NCBI GenBank assembly: GCA_950022655.1
Contig: OX465579.1
Coordinates: 179,680,303-179,744,302 of the forward strand
Length of the DNA: 64,000 nucleotides
Direction: 5' to 3'
From: Alentia gelatinosa
Lineage: Eukaryota; Annelida; Polychaeta; Phyllodocida; Polynoidae
A model generated the notes under the pieces. The model had not been told where the DNA came from and searched no databases. It worked only from the letters and a program-made list of their open reading frames with translations. This document shows, piece after piece, positions 23,181-34,945 of this stretch. The stretch's first letter is position 1; the number at the start of each line of letters is the position of its first letter. Both the position numbers and the translations under genes were made by a program.

Positions 23181-23896
23181 CTGTCTCTCTATCTGGGCAC
23201 CGTTCATTCATAAGGTATACACACTACCCGACGTCATTAACAATAGATGACACTGATGACTTTAGAAGTTACAGAAAGAAGGAAATTGGGAATAAGAGAA
23301 AACGTTGTTTCTGAGCCCGTAGGGATGCCCGTTAGAGGTCTTTTGTATAATAAATATGTCCTGACACCAGAGGCAGAGGGATGTATTTATGATACAAAAG
23401 GCCGAGAATATCATCCTTGCGGACTCAGTCACTGCATTTACTTATTATTATATATTTAAATAACATGAAAAGACGTCATTTTCTTTACCAATGAAGTCGT
23501 TGATTCACAGCCTGTTGACCGGATGTTGGTTCTCATTCACTACGGGCACAGTGCGCCCGAACATTATTCATACTGCACCCCTAGCAGTGGGTAGTGTTTC
23601 ATAAATATCCAATTAATAAGTTGGTATCCCTTACTGTGTACGTGTTGTTTATATCATTCGCTGGGATACCTTACAGAAGTGAATAAAGCATTGTTGTTTT
23701 TTCAATTGCCTTCGGTCTTGTTTACGAATGGCCCAGAAAATACTAATAAGGAACTGCATCGAGATCTATGGACACTGAAAATATGCCATGAGTTTTAGTT
23801 GCGGAGAAATCTCATGAAGTACGGCCGAGTAAGATTATGCAGTAAACCAAAGTGAAAGGTGTATTTTCAGTATCTATGGATCGAGTGCGGTTCAGA

Positions 23897-24038
23897 TTTT
23901 ATCTCACCCCTATCACTGATCACTAATGTTTGTGACATCCCCCATCGAATATTTGTTCACAATACTCCATGGGCGTTGAGTACGAGATCCCTATATTAAG
24001 TCTATGGGGAAAGTACCGGGGTGAGACAGAGTGCAGAT
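23897..24038. mobile_element. Short element with TTTATCTCACCCC-type inverted ends
   Basis: It starts TTTTATCTCACCCC and ends ACCGGGGTGAGAC, an inverse match. CCATAGACTTAATATAGGGA (minus strand) near the right end resembles the subterminal block of the elements at 9675, 17937 and 60639. One member of the dispersed family described in the findings. Confidence 0.65.
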
Positions 24039-24204
24039 TGTGTGCAGATATGAGCGGCGCAGACCTCACTAGTTACCACCAAGCACGCGGTTCACGGACC
24101 ACACCACGTCGTCTCCACTTACGTGAGTTGGCCGGGAATATGTACGGCGAGTCACGAGCTTTTATCTCTCCGTTAGTCACCTGGGGATATCCGTGAGCTA
24201 CAAA

Positions 24205-26345
24205 GGTAACGTCACACTCACGTCTTAGACTAGTCACACTCACGTCTTAGACCGTAGTCACACTCACGTCACACTCACGTCTTAGACCGTAGTCACACTC
24301 ACGTCACACTCACGTCTCAGACCGTAGTCACACTCACGTCACACTCACATCACACTCACGTCACACTCACGTCACACTCACGTCACACTCACGTCTTAGA
24401 CCGTAGTCAGTCACGTCTCAGACCGTAGTCACACTCACGTCTCAGTCACATCACAGACCGTAGTCACTCTCATGTCACACTCACATCACACTCACGTCTT
24501 AGACCGTAGTCACACCCACGTCTTAGACCGTAGTCACACTCACATCACACTCACGTCACACTCACGTCTTAGACCGTAGTCACACCCACGTCACACTCAC
24601 GTCTCAGACCGTAGTCACACTCACGTCTTAGACCGTACTCACACTCACGTCTTAGACCGTAGTCACACTCACGTCTCAGACCGTACTCACACTCACATCT
24701 CAGACCGTACTCACACTCACGTCTTAGACCGTAGTCATACTCACGTCTCAGACCGTACTCACACTCACATCTCAGACCGTACTCACACTCACGTCTTAGA
24801 CCGTAGTCATACTCACGTCTCAGACCGTACTCACACTCACATCTCAGACCGTACTCACACTCACGTCTTAGACCGTAGTCACACTCACGTCTTAGACCGT
24901 AGTCACACTCACGTCTTAGACCGTAGTCACACTCACATCACACTCACGTCACACTCACGTCTTAGACCGTAGTCACACCCACGTCACACTCACGTCTCAG
25001 ACCGTAGTCACACTCACGTCTTAGACCGTACTCACACTCACGTCTTAGACCGTAGTCACACTCACGTCTCAGACCGTACTCACACTCACATCTCAGACCG
25101 TACTCACACTCACGTCTTAGACCGTAGTCACACTCACGTCTCAGACCGTACTCACACTCACATCTCAGACCGTACTCACACTCACGTCTTAGACCGTAGT
25201 CATACTCACGTCTCAGACCGTACTCACACTCACATCTCAGACCGTACTCACACTCACGTCTTAGACCGTAGTCACACTCACGTCTTAGACTGTAGTCACA
25301 CTCACATCACACTCACGTCACACTCACGTCTTAGACCGTAGTCACACTCACGTCTTAGTTACATCTCAGACCGTAGTCACACTCTCGTCTTAGACCGTAG
25401 TCACACTCACGTCTCCCTCACGTCTAAGGGGGTGCGTCCACCAACCACGACAAGGCTGCGACAATGGCTTTCCGACAGGGTCCACGACAGCTCTACGATT
25501 GGAAGCCTTGTCGTAGCCTTGTCCTGGTTGGTGGACCACAGTTCCCGACAAGAGGCTACGACAAGGTCACGACAGGCTGCGACATGAAGCTTGTCGGGGG
25601 CCTGTCGGGGGCCTTCCGACAAGGTTACAACAAAGTCGAGCATGTTCGATTTTGGAGCCGTGTCGTGGCGTGTCGTGGCGTGTCGGGAGGTTGTCGCAGA
25701 GGTCTACGATAGAATATTTAGGTGGAGGGTGCACTTCCCGACAGGCTGTGACAAGGGGTCACGACAGCTCCCCTCCTCACGACTTTCATGTCGGGGCGTG
25801 TCGCAGCCCTGTCGTGGTTGGTGGACGCACATCTTAGACTGTAGTCACACTCACGTCACAGACTGTAGTCACACTCACGTCTCAGACCGTAGTCACACTC
25901 ACGTCACACTCACCTCACACTCACGTCTCAGACCGTAGTCACACTCACGTCACACTCACGTCACACTCACGTCACACTCACGTCTCAGACCGTAGTCACA
26001 CTCACGTCACACACGTCTCAGACCGTAGTCACACTCACCTTACACTCACGTCTCAGACTGTAGTCACACTCACCTTACACTCACGTCTCAGATTGTAGTC
26101 ACACTCACGTCACACTCACGTCACACTCACGTCACACTCACGTCTCAGACCGTAGTCACACTCACGTCTTAGACCCTATTCACACTCACGTCACACTCAC
26201 GTCTTAGACCGTAGTCACACTCACGTCTTCGTCACGTCTCAGACCGTACTCACACTCACGTCTCAGACCGTAGTCACACTCAGGTCTCAGACCGTAGTCA
26301 CACTCACGTCACACTCACGTTTCAGACCGTAGTCACACTCACGTT
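24205..26345. repeat. Complex array of CACACTCACGT and CTTAGACCGTAGT modules
   Basis: Eleven-base modules (CACACTCACGT) alternate with a 13-base module (CTTAGACCGTAGT, variant CTCAGACCGTACT), giving 24-bp composite units and runs of the short module. Larger blocks are themselves duplicated (about 24540-24880 resembles 24930-25290). It lies mid-intron between calpain exons F and G with no visible exon ancestry, and is split by the foldback element at 25432-25830. Confidence 0.95.
25432..25830. mobile_element. 399-bp foldback element with ~31-bp inverted ends
   Basis: Left end GTGCGTCCACCAACCACGAC, then A.GGCTGCGACA; the right end is its inverse (TCGCAGCCCTGTCGTGGTTG then GTGGACGCAC). The interior is full of GACAAGG/CCTTGTC and GTCGTGG words in both orientations, so much of it can fold. 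It interrupts the CACACTCACGT array. Open frames on both strands are by-products of the inverted structure. Confidence 0.9.
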
Positions 26346-26995
26346 CATTGACCCAGGAATTTCATTTTATTTTGCCATTCCATGATCAATGAATTTTATT
26401 CTATTTCCCCATTCCTCAACCTTTTACTTCCCAGTTCCTACATCTCCTGTCATCTTGACCCAGAATTATCTACCGTTTATAAAGATTTCGGTCAGATCAA
26501 TGGTAACGATACATCAGTCAAGACTCCTCCATGACTGATGGATGATCAGATTTCATGTTACAAGATACAGGAGCAGTGGACTGCAGAGCATAAACACGTT
26601 AAGAGGCAAATGTTCCAGTGTGGCAATCTTGGCAAAGCTAGTTAATAAATCTACTAATGGGGTAATTTCTTTATCTATAATTTTAAAAGATGGAGCAATT
26701 TGCATTAAGAAAAAAGACAACTGCCAATGCCTCTGGGCAAGGATGTCTAGCAAAGTTTACTGATTGTTCATTGAAATACTGTGAAAGAAGCTCTAGGTCA
26801 TTATACAATATTCAATAGAAATTGTTCAACAACAAAATTAAAAATATAAAGATTTTATGTTCGGCTTGCGATAGAGGTATTATTGCCACGTCTCATTAAT
26901 CTCAACAACAAATAAAAGAGAAGAATAAGATAAAGTTGTGATGTTTGATTTGGAAAACGAGGCGAAAACACTTCAGTTCCTGACGCAAAAAATTG
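26346..26995. other. Non-repetitive AT-rich intron sequence
   Basis: No exon or repeat was recognised. Overlapping open frames on opposite strands near 26550-26760 show no recognisable protein and have no paired splice sites that would fit the calpain phases. Confidence 0.5.
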
Positions 26996-26999
26996 GTGC

Positions 27000-28965
27000 T
27001 ATTAGTAGTAGACTAATGAGATATTCGGGACAGACTGGTGAGATATTAGTGGTAGACTGGTGAGATATTAGTATGAGACTGGTGAGTTATTAGTATGAGA
27101 CTGGTGAGATATTAGTCGTAGACTGGTGAGATATTAGTCGTAGACTGGTGAGATATTAGTATTAGACTGGTGAGATATTAGTATGAGACTGGTGAGATAT
27201 TAGTAGGAGACTGGTGAGATATTAGTCGTAGACTGGTGAGATATTAGTACGAGACTGGTGAGATATTGGGAGTAGACTGGTGAGATATTAGTGGTAGACT
27301 GGTGAGATATTAGTAGGAGACTGGTGAGATATTAGTGGTAGACTGGTGAGATATTAGTATTAGACTGGTGAGATATTAGGAGTAGACTGGTGAGATATTA
27401 GTATTAGACCTGTGAGATATAAGTGGTAGACTGGTGAGATATAAGTATTAGACTTGTGAGATATTAGTCATAGACTGATGAGATATTAGTAGGAGACTGG
27501 TGAGATATTCGGGGGAGACTGGTGAGATATTAGTCGTAGACTGGTGAGATATTAGGAGGAGACTGGTGAGATATTACTCGTAGACTGGTGAGATATTAGT
27601 ATTAGACTGGTGAGATATTAGTATTAGACCTGTGAGATATTAGTGGTAGACTGGTGAGATATAAGTATTAGACTGGTGAGATATTATTAGGAGACTGGTG
27701 AGATATAAGGAGTAGACTGGTGAGATATTAGGAGTAGACTGGTGAGATATTAGTAGGGGACTGGTGAGATATTAGTAGGAGACTGGTGAGATATTAGTAG
27801 GAGACTGGTGAGATATTAGTAGTAGACTGGTGAGTTATTAGTGGGAGACTGGTGAGATATTGGGTGTAGACTGATGAGATATTAGTAGGAGACTGGTGAG
27901 ATATTAGGAGGAGACTCATGAGATATTCGGGGGAGACTGGTGAGATATTAGTCGTAGACTGATGAGATATTAGTCGTAGACTGGTGAGATATTAGTCGTA
28001 GACTGGTGAGATATTCGGGTGAGACTGGTGAGATATAAGTCGTAGACTGATGAGATATTAGAGGGAGACTGGTGAGATATTAGTAGTAGACTGGTGAGAT
28101 ATTAGTAGGAGACTGGTGAGATATAAGGAGTAGACTGGTGAGATATTAGTAGGAGACTGGTGAGATATTAGTCGTAGACTGGTGAGATATTAGTCGTAGA
28201 CTGGGGAGATATTAGGAGACTGGTGAGATATTAGTGGTATATTAATGAGATATTCGGGGGAGACTAATGAGATATTAGTGGTAGACTGGTGAGATATTAG
28301 TGGGAGACTGGCGAGATATTAGGAGACTGGTGAGATATTAGTGGTATATTAATGAGATATTCGGGGGAGACTAATGAGATATTAGTGGTAGACTGGTGAG
28401 ATATTAGTGGGAGACTGGTGAGATATTAGTCGTAGACTGGTGAGATCTTAGGAGGAGACTGGTGAGATATTAGTATGAGACTGGTGAGATATTAGTAGTA
28501 GACTGGTGAGATATTAGTAGGAGACTGGTGAGATATTAGAAGTAGACTGGTGAGATATTAGGAGTAGACTGGTGAGATATTAGTAGGAGACTGGTGAGAT
28601 ATTAGTCGTAGACTGGTGAGATATAAGTAGGAGACTGGTGAGATATAAGTAGGAGACTGGTGAGATATTAGAAGTAGACTGGTGAGATATTAGGAGTAGA
28701 CTGGTGAGATATTAGTAGGAGACTGGTGAGATATTAGTCGTAGACTGGTGAGATATAAGTAGGAGACTGGTGAGATATTAGGATGAGACTGGTGAGATAT
28801 TAGTGGTAGACCGGTGAGATATTAGTGGTAGACTGGTGAGATATTAGTGGTATACCGGTGAGATATTAGTAGGAGACTGGTGAGATATTAGTAGGAGACT
28901 TGTGAGATATTAGTAGGAGACTGGTGAGATATTAGTAGGAGACTGGTGAGATATTAGGAGGAGAC
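27000..28965. repeat. 22-bp minisatellite, roughly 85-90 copies
   Basis: Unit GAGATATTAGTAGGAGACTG then GT, variable at the middle positions (GTAGGA, TCGTAGA, GGGGGAG and others). It ends about 15 bases from the exon F donor, but I cannot see exon or donor sequence inside the unit, unlike most arrays beside calpain exons. Inserted blocks with TGGTATATTAATGAG appear twice (about 28230 and 28345), showing a ~115-bp duplication. Confidence 0.95.
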
Positions 28966-28981
28966 TGGAGAGGGAACTCAC

Positions 28982-29151
28982 TGGAGTCGACGACGCCGTC
29001 GCGGTCGAAGTCGGGGCCGAGCGTACAGATGTAGACCCGCGCGAAGTGCTGACAGAAGTCGTGGTAACTCATCCAGAACTCGCCGTCCATCTCCTGCGTG
29101 ATGCCCAGGTGAGCCTTCACGTGGCTCGGCACCTCCCTCCACTTCTCAGAG
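28982..29151 (-). CDS. Calpain exon F: end of protease core and linker to the C2-like domain
   Basis: From TCTTCCAG|C to GACTCCA|GTGAGT, residues 263-318 plus split codons. It reads SEKWREVPSHVKAHLGITQE, then MDGEFWMSYHDFCQHFARVY, matching the family's EW..V...R..LG....DGEFWM.F.DF...F....IC.L. The end, ICTLGPDFDRDGVVDSS, has spaced acidic residues (D-F-D-R-D-G) like a calcium-binding loop where classical calpains have an unrelated linker. The phase fits exon E (completes Asp) and exon G (completes Ser). Confidence 0.93.
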
Positions 29152-29329
29152 CTGGAAGACGGCAGAGAGACCCGATACGTGAGGATTAACCAGCGCCAGT
29201 CAATGGCCAGCCACACAGCAACATATTCAGGCCATTCGCTGATCTAGTGGAACACTCGCTTTAGTTCATGCAGGAGTCACCAGATGGTCAACAGTCGTAT
29301 TTAAAGATGATGTCTCATTCGGGGGACAG
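29152..29329. other. Short unique intron segment next to exon F
   Basis: About 180 bases of non-repeated intron including the exon F acceptor region. The polypyrimidine tract is weak (CTGCCGTCTTCCAG on the minus strand). Confidence 0.6.
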
Positions 29330-32300
29330 AACCTGTACATACTCGTCTCCCCAGTCGCCCGTCCACTCCATGTTTCCCCGGGAGTTAAACACAGATCTTG
29401 ACACTAGTGGAGAACTCGGTAAGTTATGACTCAGCGATACTTACTCGTCCCCCCAGTCGCCCGTCCACTCCATGTTTCCCCAGTAGTTAAACACAGATCC
29501 CGATACTGGTGGATACTTACTCGTCCCCCCAGTCGCCCGTCCACTCCATGTTTCCCCGGGAGTTAAACACAGATCCCGATACTGGTGGATACTTACTCGT
29601 CCCCCCAGTCGCCCGTCCACTCCATGTTTCCCCAGTAGTTAAACACAGATCCTGACACTGGTGAATACTTACTCGTCCCCCCAGTCGCCCGTCCACTCCA
29701 TGTTTCCCTGGGAGTTAAACACAGGTCCCGATACTGGTGGATACTTACTCGTCCCCCCAGTCGCCCGTCCACTCCATGTTTCCCCAGTAGTTAAACACAG
29801 ATCCTGACACTGGTGAATACTTACTCGTCCCCCCAGTCGCCCGTCCACTCCATGTTTCCCTGGGAGTTAAACACAGATCCCGATACTGGTGGATACTTAC
29901 TCGTCCCCCTAGTCGCCCGTCCACTCCATGTTTCCCCGGGAGTTAAACACAGATCCCGATACTGGTGGATACTTACTCGTCCCCCCAGTCTCCCGCCCAC
30001 TCCATGTTTCCCCGGGAGTTAGATAAAACACAGATCCTGATACTGGTGGAGAACTCGGTAAGATATGACTCAGTGATACTCACTCGTCCCCCCAGTCGCC
30101 CGTCTACTCGATGTTTCCCCGGGAGTTAAACACAGATCCCGATACTGGTGGATACTTACTCGTCCCCCCAGTTGCCCGTCCACTCCATGTTTCCCCGGGA
30201 GTTAAACACAGGTCCCGATACTGGTGGATACTTACTCGTCCCCCCAGTCACTCGTCCACTCCATGTTTCCCCGGGAGTTAAACACAGATCCCGATACTGG
30301 TGGATACTTACTCGTCCCCCCAGACGCCCGTCCACTCCATGTTTCCCCGGGAGTTAAACACAGATCCCGATACTGGTGGATACTCACTCGTCTCCCCAGT
30401 CGCCCGTCCACTCCATGTTTCCCCGGGAGTTAAACACAGATCTTGACACTAGTGGAGAACTCGGTAAGTTATGACTCAGCGATACTTACTCGTCCCCCCA
30501 GTCGCCCGTCCACTCCATGTTTCCCCAGTAGTTAAACACAGATCCCGATACTGGTGGATACTTACTCGTCCCCCCAGTCGCCCGTCCACTCCATGTTTCC
30601 CCAGTAGTTAAACACAGATCCTGACACTGGTGAATACTTACTCGTCCCCCCAGTCGCCCGTCCACTCCATGTTTCCCTGGGAGTTAAACACAGGTCCCGA
30701 TACTGGTGGATACTTACTCGTCCCCCCAGTCGCCCGTCCACTCCATGTTTCCCCAGTAGTTAAACACAGATCCTGACACTGGTGAATACTTACTCGTCCC
30801 CCCAGTCGCCCGTCCACTCCATGTTTCCCTGGGAGTTAAACACAGATCCCGATACTGGTGGATACTTACTCGTCCCCCCAGTCGCCCGTCCACTCCATGT
30901 TTCCCCGGGAGTTAAACACAGATCCCGATACTGGTGAATACTTACTTGTCCCCCCAGTCGCCCGTCCACTCCATGTTTCCCCGGGAGTTAAACACAGATC
31001 CCGATACTGGTGGATACTTACTCGTCCCCCCAGTCTCCCGCCCACTCCATGTTTCCCCGGGAGTTAGATAAAACACAGATCCTGATACTGGTGGAGAACT
31101 CGGTAAGATATGACTCAGTGATACTCACTCGTCCCCCCAGTCGCCCGTCTACTCGATGTTTCCCCGGGAGTTAAACACAGATCCCGATACTGGTGGATAC
31201 TTACTCGTCCCCCCAGTTGCCCGTCCACTCCATGTTTCCCCGGGAGTTAAACACAGGTCCCGATACTGGTGGATACTTACTCGTCCCCCCAGTCACTCGT
31301 CCACTCCATGTTTCCCCGGGAGTTAAACACAGATCCCGATACTGGTGAATACTTACTCGTCCCCCCAGTCGCCCGTCCACTCCATGTTTCCCCGGGAGTT
31401 GGATAAACACAGATCCTGACACTAGTGGATACTCACTCGTCCCCCCAGTCGCCCGTCCACTCCATGTTTCCCCGGGAGTTAAACACAGATCCCGATACTG
31501 GTGGATACTTACTCGTCCCCCCAGACGCCCGTCCACTCCATGTTTCCCCGGGAGTTAAACACAGATCCCGATACTGGTGGATACTTACTCGTCCCCCCAG
31601 TCGCCCGTCCACTCCATGTTTCCCCGGGAGTTAAACACAGATCCCAATACTGGTGGATACTTACTCGTCCCCCCAGTCGCCCGTCCACTCCATGTTTCCC
31701 CGGGAGTTAAACACAGATCCCGATACTGGTGGATACTTACTCGTCCCCCCAGTCGCCCGTCCACTCCATGTTTCCCCGGGAGTTAAACACAGATCCCGAT
31801 ACTGGTGGATACTTACTCGTCCCCCCAGTCGCCCGTCCACTCCATGTTTCCCCGGGAGTTAAACACAGATCCCGATACTGGTGGATACTTACTCGTCCCC
31901 CCAGTCGCCCGTCCACTCCATGTTTCCCTGGGAGTTAAATACAGATCCTGACACTGGTGGATACTTACTCGTCCCCCCAGTTGCCCGTCCACTCCATGTT
32001 TCCCCGGGAGTTAAACACAGATCCCGATACTGGTGGATACTTACTCGTCCCCCCAGTCGCCCGTCCACTCCATGTTTCCCCGGGAGTTGGATAAACACAG
32101 ATCCTGACACTAGTGGATACTCACTCGTCCCCCCAGTCGCCCGTCCACTCCATGTTTCCCCGGGAGTTAAACACAGATCCCGATACTGGTGGATACTTAC
32201 TCGTCCCCCCAGACGCCCGTCCACTCCATGTTTCCCCGGGAGTTAAACACAGATCCCGATACTGGTGGATACTTACTCGTCCCCCCAGTCGCCCGTCCAC

Positions 32301-33872
32301 TCCATGTTTCCCCGGGAGTTAAACACAGATCCCAATACTGGTGGATACTTACTCGTCCCCCCAGTCGCCCGTCCACTCCATGTTTCCCCGGGAGTTAAAC
32401 ACAGATCCCGATACTGGTGGATACTTACTCGTCCCCCCAGTCGCCCGTCCACTCCATGTTTCCCCGGGAGTTAAACACAGATCCCGATACTGGTGGATAC
32501 TTACTCGTCCCCCCAGTCGCCCGTCCACTCCATGTTTCCCCGGGAGTTAAACACAGATCCCGATACTGGTGGATACTTACTCGTCCCCCCAGTCGCCCGT
32601 CCACTCCATGTTTCCCTGGGAGTTAAATACAGATCCTGACACTGGTGGATACTTACTCGTCCCCCCAGTCGCCCGTCCACTCCATGTTTCCCCGGGAGTT
32701 AAACACAGATCCCAATACTGGTGGATACTTACTCGTCCCCCCAGTCGCCCGTCCACTCCATGTTTCCCCGGGAGTTAAACACAGATCCCGATACTGGTGG
32801 ATACTTACTCGTCCCCCCAGTCGCCCGTCCACTCCATGTTTCCCTGGGAGTTAAACACAGATCCCGATACTGGTGGATACTTACTCGTCCCCCCAGTCGC
32901 CCGTCCACTCCATGTTTCCCCGGGAGTTAAACACAGATCCCGATACTGGTGGATACTTACTCGTCCCCCCAGTCGCCCGTCCACTCCATGTTTCCCTGGG
33001 AGTTAAACACAGATCCCGATACTGGTGGATACTTACTCGTCCCCCCAGTCGCCCGTCCACTCCATGTTTCCCCGGGAGTTAAACACAGATCCCGATACTG
33101 GTGGATACTTACTCGTCCCCCCAGTCGCCCGTCCACTCCATGTTTCCCCGGGAGTTAAACACAGATCCCGATACTGGTGGATACTTACTCGTCCCCCCAG
33201 TCGCCCGTCCACTCCATGTTTCCCTGGGAGTTAAATACAGATCCTGACACTGGTGGATACTTACTCGTCCCCCCAGTTGCCCGTCCACTCCATGTTTCCC
33301 CGGGAGTTAAACACAGATCCCGATACTGGTGGATACTTACTCGTCCCCCCAGTCGCCCGTCCACTCCATGTTTCCCCAGTAGTTAAACACAGATCCCGAT
33401 ACTGGTGGATACTTACTCGTCCCCCCAGTCGCCCGTCCACTCCATGTTTCCCCGGGAGTTAAACACAGATCCCGATACTGGTGGATACTTACTCGTCCCC
33501 CCAGTCGCCCGTCCACTCCATGTTTCCCCGGGAGTTAAACACAGATCCCGATACTGGTGGATACTTACTCGTCCCCCCAGTCGCCCGTCCACTCCATGTT
33601 TCCCCGGGAGTTAAACACAGATCCCGATACTGGTGGATACTTACTCGTCCCCCCAGTCGCCCGTCCACTCCATGTTTCCCCGGGAGTTAAACACAGATCC
33701 CGATACTGGTGGATACTTACTCGTCCCCCCAGTCGCCCGTCCACTCCATGTTTCCCCGGGAGTTAAACACAGATCCCGATACTGGTGGATACTTACTCGT
33801 CCCCCCAGTCGCCCGTCCACTCCATGTTTCCCCGGGAGTTAAACACAGATCCCGATACTGATGGATACTCAC
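29330..33872. repeat. 76-bp minisatellite of the exon E donor border, about 59 copies
   Basis: On the minus strand each unit holds about 50 bases derived from the end of calpain exon E (encoding FNSRGNMEWTGDWGDE) followed by the donor GTAAGT or GTGAGT and 26 intron bases. The exon has FNPWG where most units have FNSRG, some FNYWG. Larger duplications are visible: a block recurs with offset about 1045 (29394 and 30439) and another with offset 688 (31425 and 32113). The array abuts the true donor. Some units carry small insertions (GGATAAACAC, GGAGAACTCGGTAAG). Confidence 0.97.
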
Positions 33873-34027
33873 TCGTCCCCCCAGTCGCCCGTCCACTCCA
33901 TGTTTCCCCAGGGGTTGAAGACGCGCAGCAGGTCGACAGCGCCCCTGGTGGTGGGCACCTTACTGACGAGTGTGATGGAGTACGCATGCCCAGTGATCAG
34001 TCCTCGGCTGCCATCGTGTTCGTTATC
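33873..34027 (-). CDS. Calpain exon E: catalytic His and Asn
   Basis: From GGTCCTCAG|GAT to GGGGACGA|GTGAGT, residues 211-261. It contains GLITGHAYSIT (catalytic His224) and VFNPWGNMEWTGDW (catalytic Asn248 in the invariant NPWG, then the conserved W.G.W). The His-Asn spacing of 24 equals that in classical calpains. The thiol protease core IIb subdomain lies here. It starts in phase 0 after exon D and ends two bases into an Asp codon completed by exon F. Reading past the donor meets TGA at once. Its last ~50 bases are the source of the 76-bp array. Confidence 0.96.
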
Positions 34028-34940
34028 CTGAGGACCCAAGCATACAGAATAGAGTGAGAATGATGGATACCTGTATTCATATGCATCTGTGTATGTTCAT
34101 AACGCGGATACTTTAAACAAGGATCTCAGTCGGGCTGGGGAAAAAAGTGGAAAAATTTCCACTAAGAAAACATGGAAAACACATCGAATGTGGCTGAGGC
34201 TGTGTGGGTTGGTCAAGAGGCTCAATTTGCATTCATTCTTTTTTTACATAAGAAAAAAACTGCTTTCATAAACAGAAAATGAAAGCAAGGATTCCCATGA
34301 AAAATCTCTGCGGAGGAAGACCTGAACACATGGATCTGACATATTATGGCGGGAAAACAGACTCGGCATCTAATCTGTGAATTCTTTTTATTTATTTTTT
34401 TTTTTTTTTAAATTGTAATGAACTAACGGACTGGCAAATACTTGCCCCAATGCCGATAGGCAGGAGGTGGATATTGTCGAGTCTCTTCTCCATGTATACA
34501 CCATGAGTCATCTTAAATCTATAGAATTTACCTTTAATCGTCATTCAAAGTCTAATCAGGGCACAGAGCTGGTCCGTATAACAGCGTACGGCACAGTAGG
34601 CCGTACATGATCTTTAGGATATAGGGAGCAGAGGTCAGTAAGTATAGGAACAATGTACACACGTTGCTCATTGGTTGGTGATTGACTTGTAGAGGTCATG
34701 CTGGTAGATATGAAGAGGGAATCATTCCATGGGCACCATGCTCAATGAATGTTGTGAACTTGTCAAATAGAATATCAGTCAGGGTTGGGACAGAGAGTAG
34801 TTCATGTACAGGTTCACACACAGAGGTATTTACAACATGTGCCACACTCCTGCAGTCATACACAATAAAACACCCCCCACAAAACCCAGAGAGCAGAAAG
34901 TGGCCGACACAACGTGGCGCCATCTGTCGGATCACACAGG
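34028..34940. other. Unique start (minus-strand 3' end) of the 14.9-kb intron
   Basis: AT-rich, with an A/T run near 34385-34410. No exon was recognised; overlapping frames at about 34680-34980 on both strands look random. Exons D and E join in phase without any missing residues, so no exon is needed here. Confidence 0.55.
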
Positions 34941-34945
34941 AACTT

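Noticed and set aside
24205..26345. CRISPR-like alternation of repeat and spacer
   Set aside because: The spacers are themselves repeated modules, spacing is irregular and the genome is animal; it is a minisatellite.
27000..28965. 22-bp array as another exon-border array (exon F donor)
   Set aside because: It ends near the donor but the unit does not contain the exon F end or its GTGAGT in register.
29813..34057. Many 69-codon plus-strand frames
   Set aside because: One per 76-bp unit, antisense to duplicated exon E ends.
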